64,000 bases of DNA from the NCBI RefSeq assembly GCF_000832065.1, contig NZ_JXQM01000008.1, positions 246,415 through 310,414 of the forward strand, given 5' to 3'. The stretch comes from Nitrosospira sp. NpAV (lineage in GTDB: Bacteria > Pseudomonadota > Gammaproteobacteria > Burkholderiales > Nitrosomonadaceae). The position numbers and the translations under genes were made by a program. Numbering within the stretch: the stretch's first letter is position 1; each line of letters begins with the position of its first letter. Of this stretch, positions 47,574 to 56,719 are shown piece after piece. Below the pieces are notes generated by a model. It was not told the DNA's origin, did no database searches, and was given only the letters and a program-made list of their open reading frames with translations.

Positions 47574-48440
47574 TTAATCACCACGCCAAAACTCATCCAC
47601 AAGAGATTTTGTATTCAGAATATTTGCCCTGGTGGAAGCACCAAATACGATAGCCTCGATATTCGGTTGCTGACAAATCCATTCAATCGCTTCCTCCGGC
47701 GCAATGGCACCCGAGGCGAACACCGACATGGCGATGGCGCGAAATTTTTTCTCGCGCAAGACGCGCTCATAAGCGTCAAACCCGCCACACATGCGGAAGC
47801 CAATCTTATTGATGTTGGAACACACGATGGGGTTCTCGATACCTAACTCTTCGAGCACATCCAGTAACATCGGCATATTCATGGTAATAAAGCCCGGTTC
47901 AGCGTTGTAGCGGATTTTGATGTGATTGGCGAAGATACGGAATGCCTCCTTGAAGCCCAGGCCAAGCAGTAAATCAACCACCACATTTTGCAGGAAGATG
48001 ACGGGTGTATTAAGTCCAGCAAACATCTTCATTTCCGCATCCACCAGCAAAGTGGTGATGCCTTCAATGTCTTTCCTTGCCAACGACATGCCCCCTCGCA
48101 TTGCCGCGTTCACAATGCCCTCGTCAGGCATGAACCGCTTCAGTGCGCCCAGCATGCCATCCTCGGTTACGGCGTTTGCGTATTTATGCGCATACGGCAT
48201 GCACGGTAAAAACTGGAATTCTTTGTAACGTTCCGGATCCGTCCGCATGTGATCGCACACCAGCGCAATGCGGTCATGGGTGGTGCACATGAAAGACTTG
48301 ATACCCTCATCATAGGCATTATCCAGCACATCAATAATCGCCTTGATATCCTGAAAGCGCATTGATTGTGCCCGCGCCTTCTCTTCCGACATATGGTTAA
48401 CTCCAAAAAACTGGTTATCACCAAACAACAAACGATCCAT
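47574..48440 (-). CDS. Aldo/keto-reductase-like (TIM-barrel) protein of unknown function
   Basis: 288 residues, soluble. The start ATG at 48438-48440 has a GAGG site. The N-terminus RLLFGDNQFFGVNHMSEEKA and the C-terminal EEAIEWICQQPNIEAIVFGA resemble aldo/keto-reductase-like barrels, but the Asp-Tyr-Lys-His tetrad is not clearly present, so enzymatic activity of that type is doubtful. It is 42 bases downstream of the Gfo/Idh/MocA oxidoreductase gene and in the same direction. Function unknown; a role in making a nucleotide sugar is inferred from context only. Confidence 0.7.
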   Translation of the reverse strand: MDRLLFGDNQFFGVNHMSEEKARAQSMRFQDIKAIIDVLDNAYDEGIKSFMCTTHDRIALVCDHMRTDPERYKEFQFLPCMPYAHKYANAVTEDGMLGALKRFMPDEGIVNAAMRGGMSLARKDIEGITTLLVDAEMKMFAGLNTPVIFLQNVVVDLLLGLGFKEAFRIFANHIKIRYNAEPGFITMNMPMLLDVLEELGIENPIVCSNINKIGFRMCGGFDAYERVLREKKFRAIAMSVFASGAIAPEEAIEWICQQPNIEAIVFGASTRANILNTKSLVDEFWRGD

Positions 48441-48482
48441 TTTTTTTCCTCGGTCTAAATCTGAGTGGTACGTCTATGTAGC

Positions 48483-49577
48483 TTAACGGGCGCCAAAAAA
48501 TAGGCTCTTCTTTTTCTTCGGCGCGGGCGTCGGATTAATGCCTGATGTGAGAGATGGACCTCTTTCCGCGTCGGCGATCATCATCGCGATCACACGATCA
48601 GTCATCATTGCCTCTTCAAATGAATTGACATTGGCACTGGCGCCCATTTCCTCGATACAGCGCATAAAGTGATCCAGTTGTGCGGAATACTCTTCGCCTC
48701 GAAGATAGAACCAGACCGGCTCGGTCAGATCTGTGGTGTAACGGGCGTTCCATCCCTGCCGATAGCCATTCGGAATGTCCTGCGTATCGCGTATATATAC
48801 CTGGCATTCCTGACGATCGGCGTAAATACGCCCCTTCGTACCCCAGAAGGACATTTTTGTGGTCATTTTCCGGTAGGATTCATCGCTCCAGTTCACCGAT
48901 ATCTGGACACTCTTGCCATCGTCATAGAACAATGTCCCGAATACCTCATCATCGGTATCCTTCGAGAAAATTTTGTTCAATACCGAACCACCCACTCCCT
49001 GTGGCGCACCCAGATACCAATTCACCAGATTGATCGGATGAGCAGCGTAATCGTACAGACAGCCCCCTCCCTCCGAACGTTGTGTACGCCAAGTCGAGCC
49101 TTTTGGCTTCAATACCACCGGGCCATACGCCTCAGCCAGCACATGCGAGACTTCACCAATCGCTTTAGCATCCAGCAGACGTTTGACCTCCTGAAAAGAG
49201 GCGACAAAACGGCAGTGATATCCGACCTGGTTGACCAAGCCTTTCTCATTGGCGACTTGCGTAAGCGCCTCCCCTTCTTTTGTATCCAGGCAAAAGGGCT
49301 TCTCGCAAAAAACATGCAGATTTTTATCGAGCGCAGCTTTGACCATCTTGATGTGCATGCTGGAGGGGGTAGCGATGATAACTGCATCGAGCTCAACCTC
49401 GCGCAACATCGCATCGAAATCTGTATAGGTACGAACGCCGGTGTATTTATTAAGCACATCAAGTATGTAGCCCGTGGAATCACAGACCGCTTCCACTTTT
49501 ACGCGTGGATGAGCGTTGATCATGGCATGATGGGATAAGCCCATTTTGCCAAGACCGACAACAGCAATGCGAACCAT
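48483..49577 (-). CDS. Gfo/Idh/MocA family oxidoreductase
   Basis: 364 residues. N-terminal NAD(P) loop VVGLGKMGLSHHAMI, AVIIATPSSMHIKMVKAAL, and the hallmark CEKPFCLDTKEGEAL. The substrate domain has GGGCLYDYAAHPINLVNWYL. The ribosome site AAGGAG precedes the ATG. Family members oxidise or reduce sugars and nucleotide sugars, for example WlbA/WbpB acting on UDP-GlcNAcA. Here the likely substrate is a nucleotide sugar. It sits between the DUF354 gene and the TIM-barrel-like gene. The C-terminal tail KKKKSLFFGAR is basic. Confidence 0.88.
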   Translation of the reverse strand: MVRIAVVGLGKMGLSHHAMINAHPRVKVEAVCDSTGYILDVLNKYTGVRTYTDFDAMLREVELDAVIIATPSSMHIKMVKAALDKNLHVFCEKPFCLDTKEGEALTQVANEKGLVNQVGYHCRFVASFQEVKRLLDAKAIGEVSHVLAEAYGPVVLKPKGSTWRTQRSEGGGCLYDYAAHPINLVNWYLGAPQGVGGSVLNKIFSKDTDDEVFGTLFYDDGKSVQISVNWSDESYRKMTTKMSFWGTKGRIYADRQECQVYIRDTQDIPNGYRQGWNARYTTDLTEPVWFYLRGEEYSAQLDHFMRCIEEMGASANVNSFEEAMMTDRVIAMMIADAERGPSLTSGINPTPAPKKKKSLFFGAR

Positions 49578-49599
49578 ACCAATAACTCCTTAAGTAATA

Positions 49600-50622
49600 T
49601 TATCCATTCAAAACTTCGTTCTTGACCATATCATAGGCCGACTTCCCCTTCTCAATCAGTTCACGGTTCGGCGGTCGATGCTGAGCCAAATCAAGGTATT
49701 GCAATGCCTCCACCGCAGTCAACTCAGGCTTATGCACAAACGCACCTACATCAAGCAAGTGACGATCCACATCCAGTAATTCATCCTGATAAACCGAGAT
49801 GGTAGGAATTCCCAGCACCGCCATCTCGCGAGTCATGGTCCCTCCTGCCCCGATGAACAGATCACAGTCGGGAGCAATGTCCGCGATGTCAAGCGCCGTA
49901 GTCACAACCCGTATACGTGAAAACTTGGGTCCCTGGTAATGGACGCCTTGTTCCTTGCCCCTGGGCAGCAGAACAATATCCACGTCGTTTTGCATCCCCA
50001 GCAAAAGCTCATCAAGAAAATTGCGGTTCCCTTTGTAATATTGGGCAGTCCACGGCTCCGGCCGAATGTAGACAACCTTTCGAGACTTAGCCTGTCTGTT
50101 CCCGCCAGTATGCTGGGATAGGCGTTCATCGAGCTCCCACAAATAAATGCCTTCTTTCACGCCAGGGTAATGAATCACCTTCTTTGGGTTGGCCCACTGC
50201 TTCTTCAGTTTTTCCATACCCAAAAATTCCGGAACCATAATCTTGTGGGCACAGATAAAAGCGGGAATATTCCCCATCGCGTGCTCATTGTCGTTCATAT
50301 AAATGGAGCGCACGCCCAGCAGGCGGGCAACTCCGGGAGAATGGAAGGAACTCTGGGAAATGGCGACATCTATCTGGCGCGCGGCAAGAAATCGTCTGAG
50401 CTGCATCACTCGAATTGGGAAACCGAAAAGTTTTGCGGACAGTTTGCCGCCGTAATGGACTCCAACCACTTCATGTTTGAATCCATGGAGATCCAGTAAC
50501 TCTATGGTGTTTGCCAGTGGCCGCGAAGTGATAATGACTTCGTGTTCCCGTTCCAGATCACGGATCATCGCAGCAAACATATTGATGTGGGGTGAATTTG
50601 TAAGTTCGAACCAAATTTTCAT
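49600..50622 (-). CDS. DUF354 family protein (GT-B-like)
   Basis: 340 residues. MKIWFELTNSPHINMFAAMI with TNSPH, the first motif of DUF354, is at the N-terminus. IIFGAGGTMTREMAVLGIP-type sequence appears near residue 265 as LFIGAGGTMTREMAVLGI, matching the UDP-sugar-binding region of the GT-B/2-epimerase superfamily. Relatives occur beside WecB and Gfo/Idh genes in surface-polymer clusters and may be glycosyltransferases. No membrane helix. Followed by the oxidoreductase gene after 22 bases. Confidence 0.85.
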   Translation of the reverse strand: MKIWFELTNSPHINMFAAMIRDLEREHEVIITSRPLANTIELLDLHGFKHEVVGVHYGGKLSAKLFGFPIRVMQLRRFLAARQIDVAISQSSFHSPGVARLLGVRSIYMNDNEHAMGNIPAFICAHKIMVPEFLGMEKLKKQWANPKKVIHYPGVKEGIYLWELDERLSQHTGGNRQAKSRKVVYIRPEPWTAQYYKGNRNFLDELLLGMQNDVDIVLLPRGKEQGVHYQGPKFSRIRVVTTALDIADIAPDCDLFIGAGGTMTREMAVLGIPTISVYQDELLDVDRHLLDVGAFVHKPELTAVEALQYLDLAQHRPPNRELIEKGKSAYDMVKNEVLNG

Positions 50623-50769
50623 CGGGAAAATACCGTATATCCAAAAAACATGGCTATCGCATATGCGATACCTGAGTTGAGAAAATATTGAAGTTCCGCA
50701 AATCTGCCGGTAGACAGAATTCTCGAACAGCGAGCAGAACAGTGCGGCTACAAAAAAAGATGCGGAAGA

Positions 50770-51858
50770 TCAAGCGTTCCCGCTATCCAGCCTTGCCGCG
50801 TGGTAGAGATTATCAAGCGCCCCTAGAATTTTAGGAGTCGAGAAGCACTCCTTCGCTCGTATGAATGCCCGCTCGCGCCTACTCTCGCTAGCGTCGGTGT
50901 CAAGCAAGCTGTCAATGAGCGCCGCGGCCAAAGCCTCGACATTCCCTGGCGCAATGAGAACGCCGCAAGCACCATTCTCCAACACGTCCGGGATACCGCC
51001 AATCGCGCTTGATAGGACTGGAACGCCAGCCGCCATGGCTTCCAATATGCATACCGGAAGTCCTTCGTAATAGGATGGAAGCACCAGCAGATCCGCCGAG
51101 GCGAGCAGCGCGTCCTTGGCGGATCCATCAACCCAACCGGGTAGATTTAAAGCATGACGTACACCGAGCGCCTCGGCTTGTCGGGCTACTCTATCCAGAT
51201 CGCCGTCCCCGGCAAGTGTAAATCTTGCTTCGGGTAGCCGCTCAAGTACTTTCGGTATGGCCTCAACCAGATCGAATACCCCTTTCTTTTGGTGCAATCT
51301 GCCAAGAAAAAGAACATGCGACGCATTCTTTCGTCGCATACCGATGCGCTCCGGCGTAATGACTGGATTGCCGAGCACGACCACAGTTGCGCCGGGGGCA
51401 AGTTGTGCCAACGCATTACGCCAACTTGAAGTCAAGGTAACGACAGTGCGCGCACCGCGTAAGGTATGGCGGACCCATCGGCGTGCTAAAGGACCACACT
51501 CATCACGAACGAATATCGGGAATTCGCCACTGTGCACATGAAAAATATAGGGTACGTCAAAAACCCTGGCGACCGCGCAAAAAATTGACTTACGCCAGAA
51601 ACTTCCACGTGAAGCACTATGCACGTGCACCAATTCTACCTGCCGTAAGATCAACATCCGAAGAAAAACTGTCAAGGCGCGCGCCATGACCAGAGGCTGC
51701 CTGGCGAGTCCCGGCCGTTCATAGGAACTCAGATATTTCACATTCCATTTGTCAAAAAATCCTGCATCCCGATATGTTCTGACAACCGAGGTCATTCCTC
51801 CGGTCCAATTTAAGGAGATACCGATCATAATGATTTTCCGCAGCGGCCTATCGTTCAC
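50770..51858 (-). CDS. Glycosyltransferase family 4
   Basis: 362 residues from a GTG at 51856-51858, with AAGG a few bases upstream; an ATG 10 codons later is possible. GT-B motifs: IGISLNWTGGMTSVVRTY, IFHVHSGEFPIFVRDE, VLFLGRLHQKKGVFDLVEAI, FTLAGDGDLDRV and PSYYEGLPVCILEAMAAGVP with the catalytic Glu region. It follows the Wzy-like gene (172 bases away) and precedes the DUF354 gene. It adds one sugar of the EPS repeat; the donor is unknown. Confidence 0.91.
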   Translation of the reverse strand: MNDRPLRKIIMIGISLNWTGGMTSVVRTYRDAGFFDKWNVKYLSSYERPGLARQPLVMARALTVFLRMLILRQVELVHVHSASRGSFWRKSIFCAVARVFDVPYIFHVHSGEFPIFVRDECGPLARRWVRHTLRGARTVVTLTSSWRNALAQLAPGATVVVLGNPVITPERIGMRRKNASHVLFLGRLHQKKGVFDLVEAIPKVLERLPEARFTLAGDGDLDRVARQAEALGVRHALNLPGWVDGSAKDALLASADLLVLPSYYEGLPVCILEAMAAGVPVLSSAIGGIPDVLENGACGVLIAPGNVEALAAALIDSLLDTDASESRRERAFIRAKECFSTPKILGALDNLYHAARLDSGNA

Positions 51859-52030
51859 GGCGATACCTTGCAGCAGCTAGGTCCAGACACGCGAATCGGG
51901 ATCGATCGCGATTTCTCCCTTTTCCAGAATTAAGCGGGTGAAACTGCCCGTAAGCATGGGCGGCCGAAACCCAAAGCATAAGCACCATCCCTTCGGAAAC
52001 TCGAGTCATGGTTCTGTTCCAATTAACATG

Positions 52031-53569
52031 CTATATGGCCGCTTCCATGCGCGTACTGGCATCTCGTGCGGGTGCTGCGTATGCACGGTCCAAGCGCCGT
52101 TTGGAATATTTGGGCATGGTGGAACGCCAAGCTGAACCAATTATCAACCAAAAAATGAAAGCTCCTCGAGGATCGGTCAACATCGGGGAAGAAGGTGTAT
52201 TTGCCAGGAGCAATGTCAAGGCTGCCAGTGCGAGTAGCGCGGCACGGTAATCCGAAGTTCCCACCGAACGCCATGCGCGCCGTAACAGCGTAACCCACAA
52301 CACCGCGAAAAAGATCATCAGGAAGGCTGCACCAATGAAACCCGACTCTGCCATGATATTTGGCCAGTAAGTGTCGAGAATGAATTTGCCTTGCAGGAAC
52401 CACCAATAGCGTCCAAACCCAAGTTCCCAGAACAAGCTCAAGTCAAATTTCTGCGCACCGGGTCCGCCATAAGTGCCAAGTCCCGAGCCCAGCGGGAAAA
52501 ATTGCCGGGCTATGTCGATACCGTGATCTGTAATAATTGCCCGTTCGGATCGATGGGATAAAAAATCGTCCAGCAGACCCCACTCCGCGAGGGTACTTTG
52601 CATCGGGATGTAGTCAAAGTAGACAAAACTTGTCACCAGAAGCCCCCCCAGCAAGCTGGTAATCAACAGCAGCAGATGCAGGTATTGCCGCCACACAATT
52701 ACGGCAAACAGGAGTAGGGCAAATGCCATTGCAAACAACTCCTGACGCTGGCCTGAAAGCAATACAAACACGGTATAAATTAAAGCGATCCACCCCCACG
52801 ACCGCCCACGTCCTGAAATCAGTTGGGCCATCGCGCCTGTTACAAGCAGGGCGCTGATGATGGCGAGGTACCCGGCATGATTGAAGGGACCACGATACCG
52901 TGCGCCCACTCCAAAGAAAGGATTTACCTGACCGTCGGGATTCACTCCAAACACCTGCGAATGCACGCCGGGCATGGTGATTTCCAGTGCCAGAATGGGA
53001 GCAATGAGAACCCATGACCACAGGATGATTTTGCGCATCAGATCATCCACCCGTTCATTCCAGATTAACATGGTGCCCACAGCAAACATGAGGGGCCACT
53101 TGAGGTTGTACTGCAATTGCCAGAGCGCGGCGAACGTATGCGAGCGGCCCAGCATACTGCTCAGCAGGGCCACGGCGAAATGGCATGCCAATAAGATCAG
53201 AAGCACGCGGAGTACTCCATCTTGACCCGCAAGCTTCGAAACGCATTGAGCACTTGCAAGTACGAGACCAAACGTCAGAAGTTCAAGAACGTATCCAACA
53301 GGCACGCCCCCGCTCTGCTGCATGCCATTTGTAAACAACATCACACACCAGACCACAATCAGCAGAAAACCACGCCGATCCGCAATGCCCTGCGTACTCA
53401 TGAATAGCAGGGAAACCGTTGCAAGCGCTATGAAGACAAAGAGCGCACCGGCAAGTAGGAACTGTCCTGTGCCGACCAGTACCGCACTCAAAAAAGAAAA
53501 TGCAAAAAATATCAATATTACGGCCCATGGCCAGGCCTTTCCCAGGTTTTTTGAACTAGCAACGTTCAT
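52031..53569 (-). CDS. Wzy/O-antigen-ligase-like membrane protein
   Basis: 512 residues from the ATG at 53567-53569, which has AAGGA 9 bases upstream; a GTG two codons earlier is less likely. About twelve membrane helices with one large periplasmic loop near residues 340-420. Motifs of the O-antigen ligase/polymerase superfamily are visible: GARYRGPFNHAGYLAIISAL, VLLSGQRQELFAMA, GSGLGTYGG and IMAESGFIGAAFLM. It likely polymerises the repeat unit of the XrtB-locus exopolysaccharide. It is 12 bases downstream of the lyase gene, in one operon with wzx and epsI. Confidence 0.85.
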   Translation of the reverse strand: MNVASSKNLGKAWPWAVILIFFAFSFLSAVLVGTGQFLLAGALFVFIALATVSLLFMSTQGIADRRGFLLIVVWCVMLFTNGMQQSGGVPVGYVLELLTFGLVLASAQCVSKLAGQDGVLRVLLILLACHFAVALLSSMLGRSHTFAALWQLQYNLKWPLMFAVGTMLIWNERVDDLMRKIILWSWVLIAPILALEITMPGVHSQVFGVNPDGQVNPFFGVGARYRGPFNHAGYLAIISALLVTGAMAQLISGRGRSWGWIALIYTVFVLLSGQRQELFAMAFALLLFAVIVWRQYLHLLLLITSLLGGLLVTSFVYFDYIPMQSTLAEWGLLDDFLSHRSERAIITDHGIDIARQFFPLGSGLGTYGGPGAQKFDLSLFWELGFGRYWWFLQGKFILDTYWPNIMAESGFIGAAFLMIFFAVLWVTLLRRAWRSVGTSDYRAALLALAALTLLLANTPSSPMLTDPRGAFIFWLIIGSAWRSTMPKYSKRRLDRAYAAPARDASTRMEAAI

Positions 53570-53581
53570 TGTCACGGATCC

Positions 53582-54400
53582 TTATTGCCCCTGCCCCGCG
53601 CCGCAAGGGGTAAGTGCGGCCATTTCCGCATAGCTCGACTTGGGACCGCCAAGATGAATGAAATCGGCGTAAATGGTACGCTCGGCAACCGCCATCTTAT
53701 TGCCCGGCATATAGAGACCCGTCTTGGGCCAGTTGCCAAGCCAGGTTTCATAAGCGTTTGGAGACTTGAGGCTCTCATAGACCTTATCGCCATTCACCCA
53801 AATACTTAATGCCCCCTTTCCAGGCTCATGGGACCAATCCGCACGGATCACGAAGCAATACCACTGCTTGGTCTTGATCTTGTCGAGCCGGAACGCATTC
53901 TTGGTAGAATTCTCCTTTGTGGCGGCATCCGCACCCTCGATTTTTCGAACATTGGAACTCAACTCGAGATTGAGAGTGTCGCCGATTGCAACAAAGGAAA
54001 CCGGGGGTGAAAGAACCGCAGTCTTCTGACTGGTATGAATCTGACTGACTACCGTGGGAGCCGGATTGAATTCCCAGTTATCAGGGAAATATACGCTCAT
54101 GGCATACCAGCGAACGCCTTCCCGCTGATACTCCTTCAACGGAGAGATTTCAGTGCGGAACCCGCCGAATACTTTCTCATCAGTATTGCGGACGCGCGCC
54201 ATCAATACCGTCCTTCCGCTGCCGGCGGGGTCCGGCACCAGTTCAATATTTGCGGGATCGGCACTGTTCAGGGCGTAGCGCTTATAAAAATCTTGAGCGG
54301 GAACCACACCTCCACGCGCTTTTTCCACTTGCGCAAAGACTGGGGCCAAAATACCTAACTGTACGATAACCCATACCAAGCTGAATAATCCAGAATTCAT
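53582..54400 (-). CDS. Secreted heparin-lyase-I-like polysaccharide lyase
   Basis: 272 residues. A signal peptide ends at APVFAQ. The body matches the heparin lyase I / Polysacc_lyase family: GGFRTEISPLKEYQ, VRWYAMSVYFPDNWEF, VSQIHTSQKTAVLSPPV and CFVIRADWSHEPGKG. It shares the GGFR-S/T-E motif with the PEP-CTERM protein at 46106-47065 but has no PEP-CTERM tail. It overlaps wzx by 4 bases (ATGA) with AAGGAG upstream. Lyases encoded in EPS operons usually trim chains or clear polymer from the periplasm. Confidence 0.85.
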   Translation of the reverse strand: MNSGLFSLVWVIVQLGILAPVFAQVEKARGGVVPAQDFYKRYALNSADPANIELVPDPAGSGRTVLMARVRNTDEKVFGGFRTEISPLKEYQREGVRWYAMSVYFPDNWEFNPAPTVVSQIHTSQKTAVLSPPVSFVAIGDTLNLELSSNVRKIEGADAATKENSTKNAFRLDKIKTKQWYCFVIRADWSHEPGKGALSIWVNGDKVYESLKSPNAYETWLGNWPKTGLYMPGNKMAVAERTIYADFIHLGGPKSSYAEMAALTPCGAGQGQ

Positions 54401-55938
54401 TTCTCTCTCCTTTTTAACGGCGATCTGCGAATTCTCTCGGGGAGCAGCATCTCTTCCTCATGTGTCCACGCCCGAAACACCCATACACCCGTCCACATTA
54501 CGGCGAATGCCAGTCCTGTCGCGATCAGCATAGCCATAACACCACCACCCGCTGCTACCTTGGTAGCGGCAACCGCTCCGGCCGCAAGAAGAGCGGCAAG
54601 GCCGAACTTGGCTAGGCTGATCCAATGCAAGCGATATCTCCACTGCGCGGTCTTCAGCCGCACGAGCACCATATACGAATAAGCAACCTCAGCAATTACC
54701 AGTACCACAAACAGAAGCGCCCAGTGCTGCGCTTCGGCGACAAGAAAAAGCAATAACGGCGTTACGCTGAGAAGGATGCTGGCGCGACTGGTAAGGCCGG
54801 AGCGACCGAGCGCGTGAGCGAGCAAATCAGTCAGTCGATGATGCGCCCAAACCAGAAGGACAGTTAACCATCCCACAAGAGGCCAATGCGCCGTCTCGTA
54901 ACGGCCGCCGCTCAACAGGCCACATATCTCCTCTCCACGTACAATAACCACAACCAATAATGGCAGCAAAAACAAAAGATTTGCCTTAAATGCCAGCCCA
55001 ATCCGCGTACCCATTTTTTGAAGGTCGCCTTCTTCGGAAAAGCGGGCGATGAGCAGCGTACGTATAATCCCGAGGAGAAAATCCATCGGCATAAACTTGC
55101 GAACCTGTTCAGCAAGGTTGCGTGAAAATCCGAGCGGTGCCGTTGCCTCCGTACCGATAATGCGAGTGACCAGCAGGATTACCATTTGTCCTCCCCAGCT
55201 CAAGTTGGCCAGGTTGCTTATCCATGCATTGCGCCCCGCTCGAAGCATCTCTCTCCAACGTGGGAGGCACCAGTCAGGCTCTCCGGCCGGATCATCCCGG
55301 CATGCGACAAGATGCCGATATAGAAAGATGGCGGCAACTATTAGACTTCCGCCGCTAGCGGACAGTTCAGCGATTGCCAGACCCTCGGCTGTCCGCCACC
55401 CCTCATTTTGAAATACCCAAAAGGCAAAAACGAGCATGGCAATATTGCGGGTCATTTGACTCACCTGTGCCGCAGCCTGTAGCAATAGGCACGACAGAAG
55501 CTGGTCCCGAAAAACTCGCCCGACACCTTCGACAAACATCACTACTGCATAGATTCTGAGAGCGCCGGTCGCATTTTCCAGTCTAAACCAATCATTCAAC
55601 GTTGGTGCCAGCATGAAAAGCAAACACGCACCTATCAGCAATGTGCACGCCTGCACCATAAGGCACTGCCAGACAAATTTACCCAGTATCTTCCCCGTGG
55701 CTTTCAGCTTCGCCTGGGGAACGAATACAGCGGTCACCCACTCCATTCCAAAGCCTGACAAAACCAGCCCAATCTCCAGAAGGGCAAATGCAGCTATATA
55801 GTTTGCATACTGTGGCTCGGGAAGTTGTCGTGCGATCCATACGAAGATAAGAAATGCGGCAAGGGCATTCAATAGCCGTCCGGCGGTATACTGAACAATG
55901 CTTCGCCGGAACGCTGCAGCTGAATAATTAGCGCCCAA
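54397..55938 (-). CDS. Wzx-like polysaccharide flippase
   Basis: 513 residues with about twelve to fourteen membrane helices. QYTAGRLLNALAAFLIFVW and WIARQLPEPQYANYIAAF near the N-terminus fit the MOP-type flippase family. The only in-frame start after the preceding stop is TTG at 55936-55938, because a stop codon lies just upstream and the next ATG is far into the protein. It begins 12 bases after the epsI stop and is coupled to the lyase gene. It would flip the undecaprenyl-linked repeat started by EpsB. It belongs to a different branch from the flippase at 9198-10649. Confidence 0.87.
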   Translation of the reverse strand: MGANYSAAAFRRSIVQYTAGRLLNALAAFLIFVWIARQLPEPQYANYIAAFALLEIGLVLSGFGMEWVTAVFVPQAKLKATGKILGKFVWQCLMVQACTLLIGACLLFMLAPTLNDWFRLENATGALRIYAVVMFVEGVGRVFRDQLLSCLLLQAAAQVSQMTRNIAMLVFAFWVFQNEGWRTAEGLAIAELSASGGSLIVAAIFLYRHLVACRDDPAGEPDWCLPRWREMLRAGRNAWISNLANLSWGGQMVILLVTRIIGTEATAPLGFSRNLAEQVRKFMPMDFLLGIIRTLLIARFSEEGDLQKMGTRIGLAFKANLLFLLPLLVVVIVRGEEICGLLSGGRYETAHWPLVGWLTVLLVWAHHRLTDLLAHALGRSGLTSRASILLSVTPLLLFLVAEAQHWALLFVVLVIAEVAYSYMVLVRLKTAQWRYRLHWISLAKFGLAALLAAGAVAATKVAAGGGVMAMLIATGLAFAVMWTGVWVFRAWTHEEEMLLPERIRRSPLKRREK

Positions 55939-55950
55939 ATCAACCGCTAT

Positions 55951-56649
55951 TTAGCTACGAGGCAGGTCGTTAGTTATGCCGATCAATTGGGCTCTTTGCT
56001 CGACGGTTAGCACTTCGAGCAAGTTTTTAATAAAACGATCATGCAGTGCGTACGCTTTTCCAGTATCGCCACCAATTGAGGACACCCGAAATATCAATCC
56101 ATCGGGTACTTCCCCGGTCAGTCCGGACTTTAATTGAACGAGCCGCTGTCCGAGCAATCCGGTTACTGTTTCACTACCTACCCTGATCCAGTATGTTATG
56201 GGTTCTTGACGAGATCCCGCTTGTGCATTAAGCCTCTTAACGTTGAGTTTCGCGTTTGCCACTGCAATTTCTTCCTCTTTCACCTTCTTTACCAGAAAAC
56301 CCTGACTCGCATAACAGGACTCGGGCCGATGAACCCTCAAGCGCCCCGTTTGATCTCCACCATAAGCAATAGCGAGCATTATCCGTTCGCCATTTGGACC
56401 TATATAGGTACGCGCCAGAGTCTCATCGTAAATACGGCTAACTTTTTCCGCCAATTCCGGAGGCGGCAATATCGGAATTATCGTCTCATCAATTCTCCAG
56501 CCAGAGAAATTTTTAGGAACAAATGATTCAAGGGAAATGCCTTCTTTGTTCTCAACCTGGTGCCTGCCTGGTTGAAGCAGAAGTGCCATGGCACTCGAAG
56601 CGAGCATCAGTGAGCCGATGAAGACCGCTTTTACCATGATCTTTTTCAT
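55951..56649 (-). CDS. epsI: Exosortase-associated protein EpsI
   Basis: 232 residues. One N-terminal membrane anchor (about 6-26), then the EpsI domain: FSGWRIDETIIPILPPPE, YGGDQTGRLRVHRPESCYAS with the conserved His-Arg-Pro-x-x-Cys, and an extended C-terminal helix. EpsI proteins accompany XrtB-type exosortases and are needed for EPS production in methylotrophs; the biochemical role is unclear. It is 70 bases downstream of xrtB and 12 bases upstream of wzx. GAGG lies near the ATG. Confidence 0.92.
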   Translation of the reverse strand: MKKIMVKAVFIGSLMLASSAMALLLQPGRHQVENKEGISLESFVPKNFSGWRIDETIIPILPPPELAEKVSRIYDETLARTYIGPNGERIMLAIAYGGDQTGRLRVHRPESCYASQGFLVKKVKEEEIAVANAKLNVKRLNAQAGSRQEPITYWIRVGSETVTGLLGQRLVQLKSGLTGEVPDGLIFRVSSIGGDTGKAYALHDRFIKNLLEVLTVEQRAQLIGITNDLPRS

Positions 56650-56719
56650 TCCTCGACCTCATACCGTATTTGGAAAGAATTCAAGCTGGGAGATCTCCAT
56701 TGCTAAGACAAGAAAAAAA

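Noticed and set aside
48669..49538. 289-codon plus-strand open frame
   Set aside because: It lies entirely antisense to the Gfo/Idh/MocA gene, whose motifs are clear; no family features in the antisense product.
51862..52006. Short minus-strand frame with MVLMLWVSAAHA, between the GT4 and Wzy-like genes
   Set aside because: The first part resembles a signal peptide, but there is no ribosome site and the rest is Arg-rich low-complexity sequence; too weak to call.
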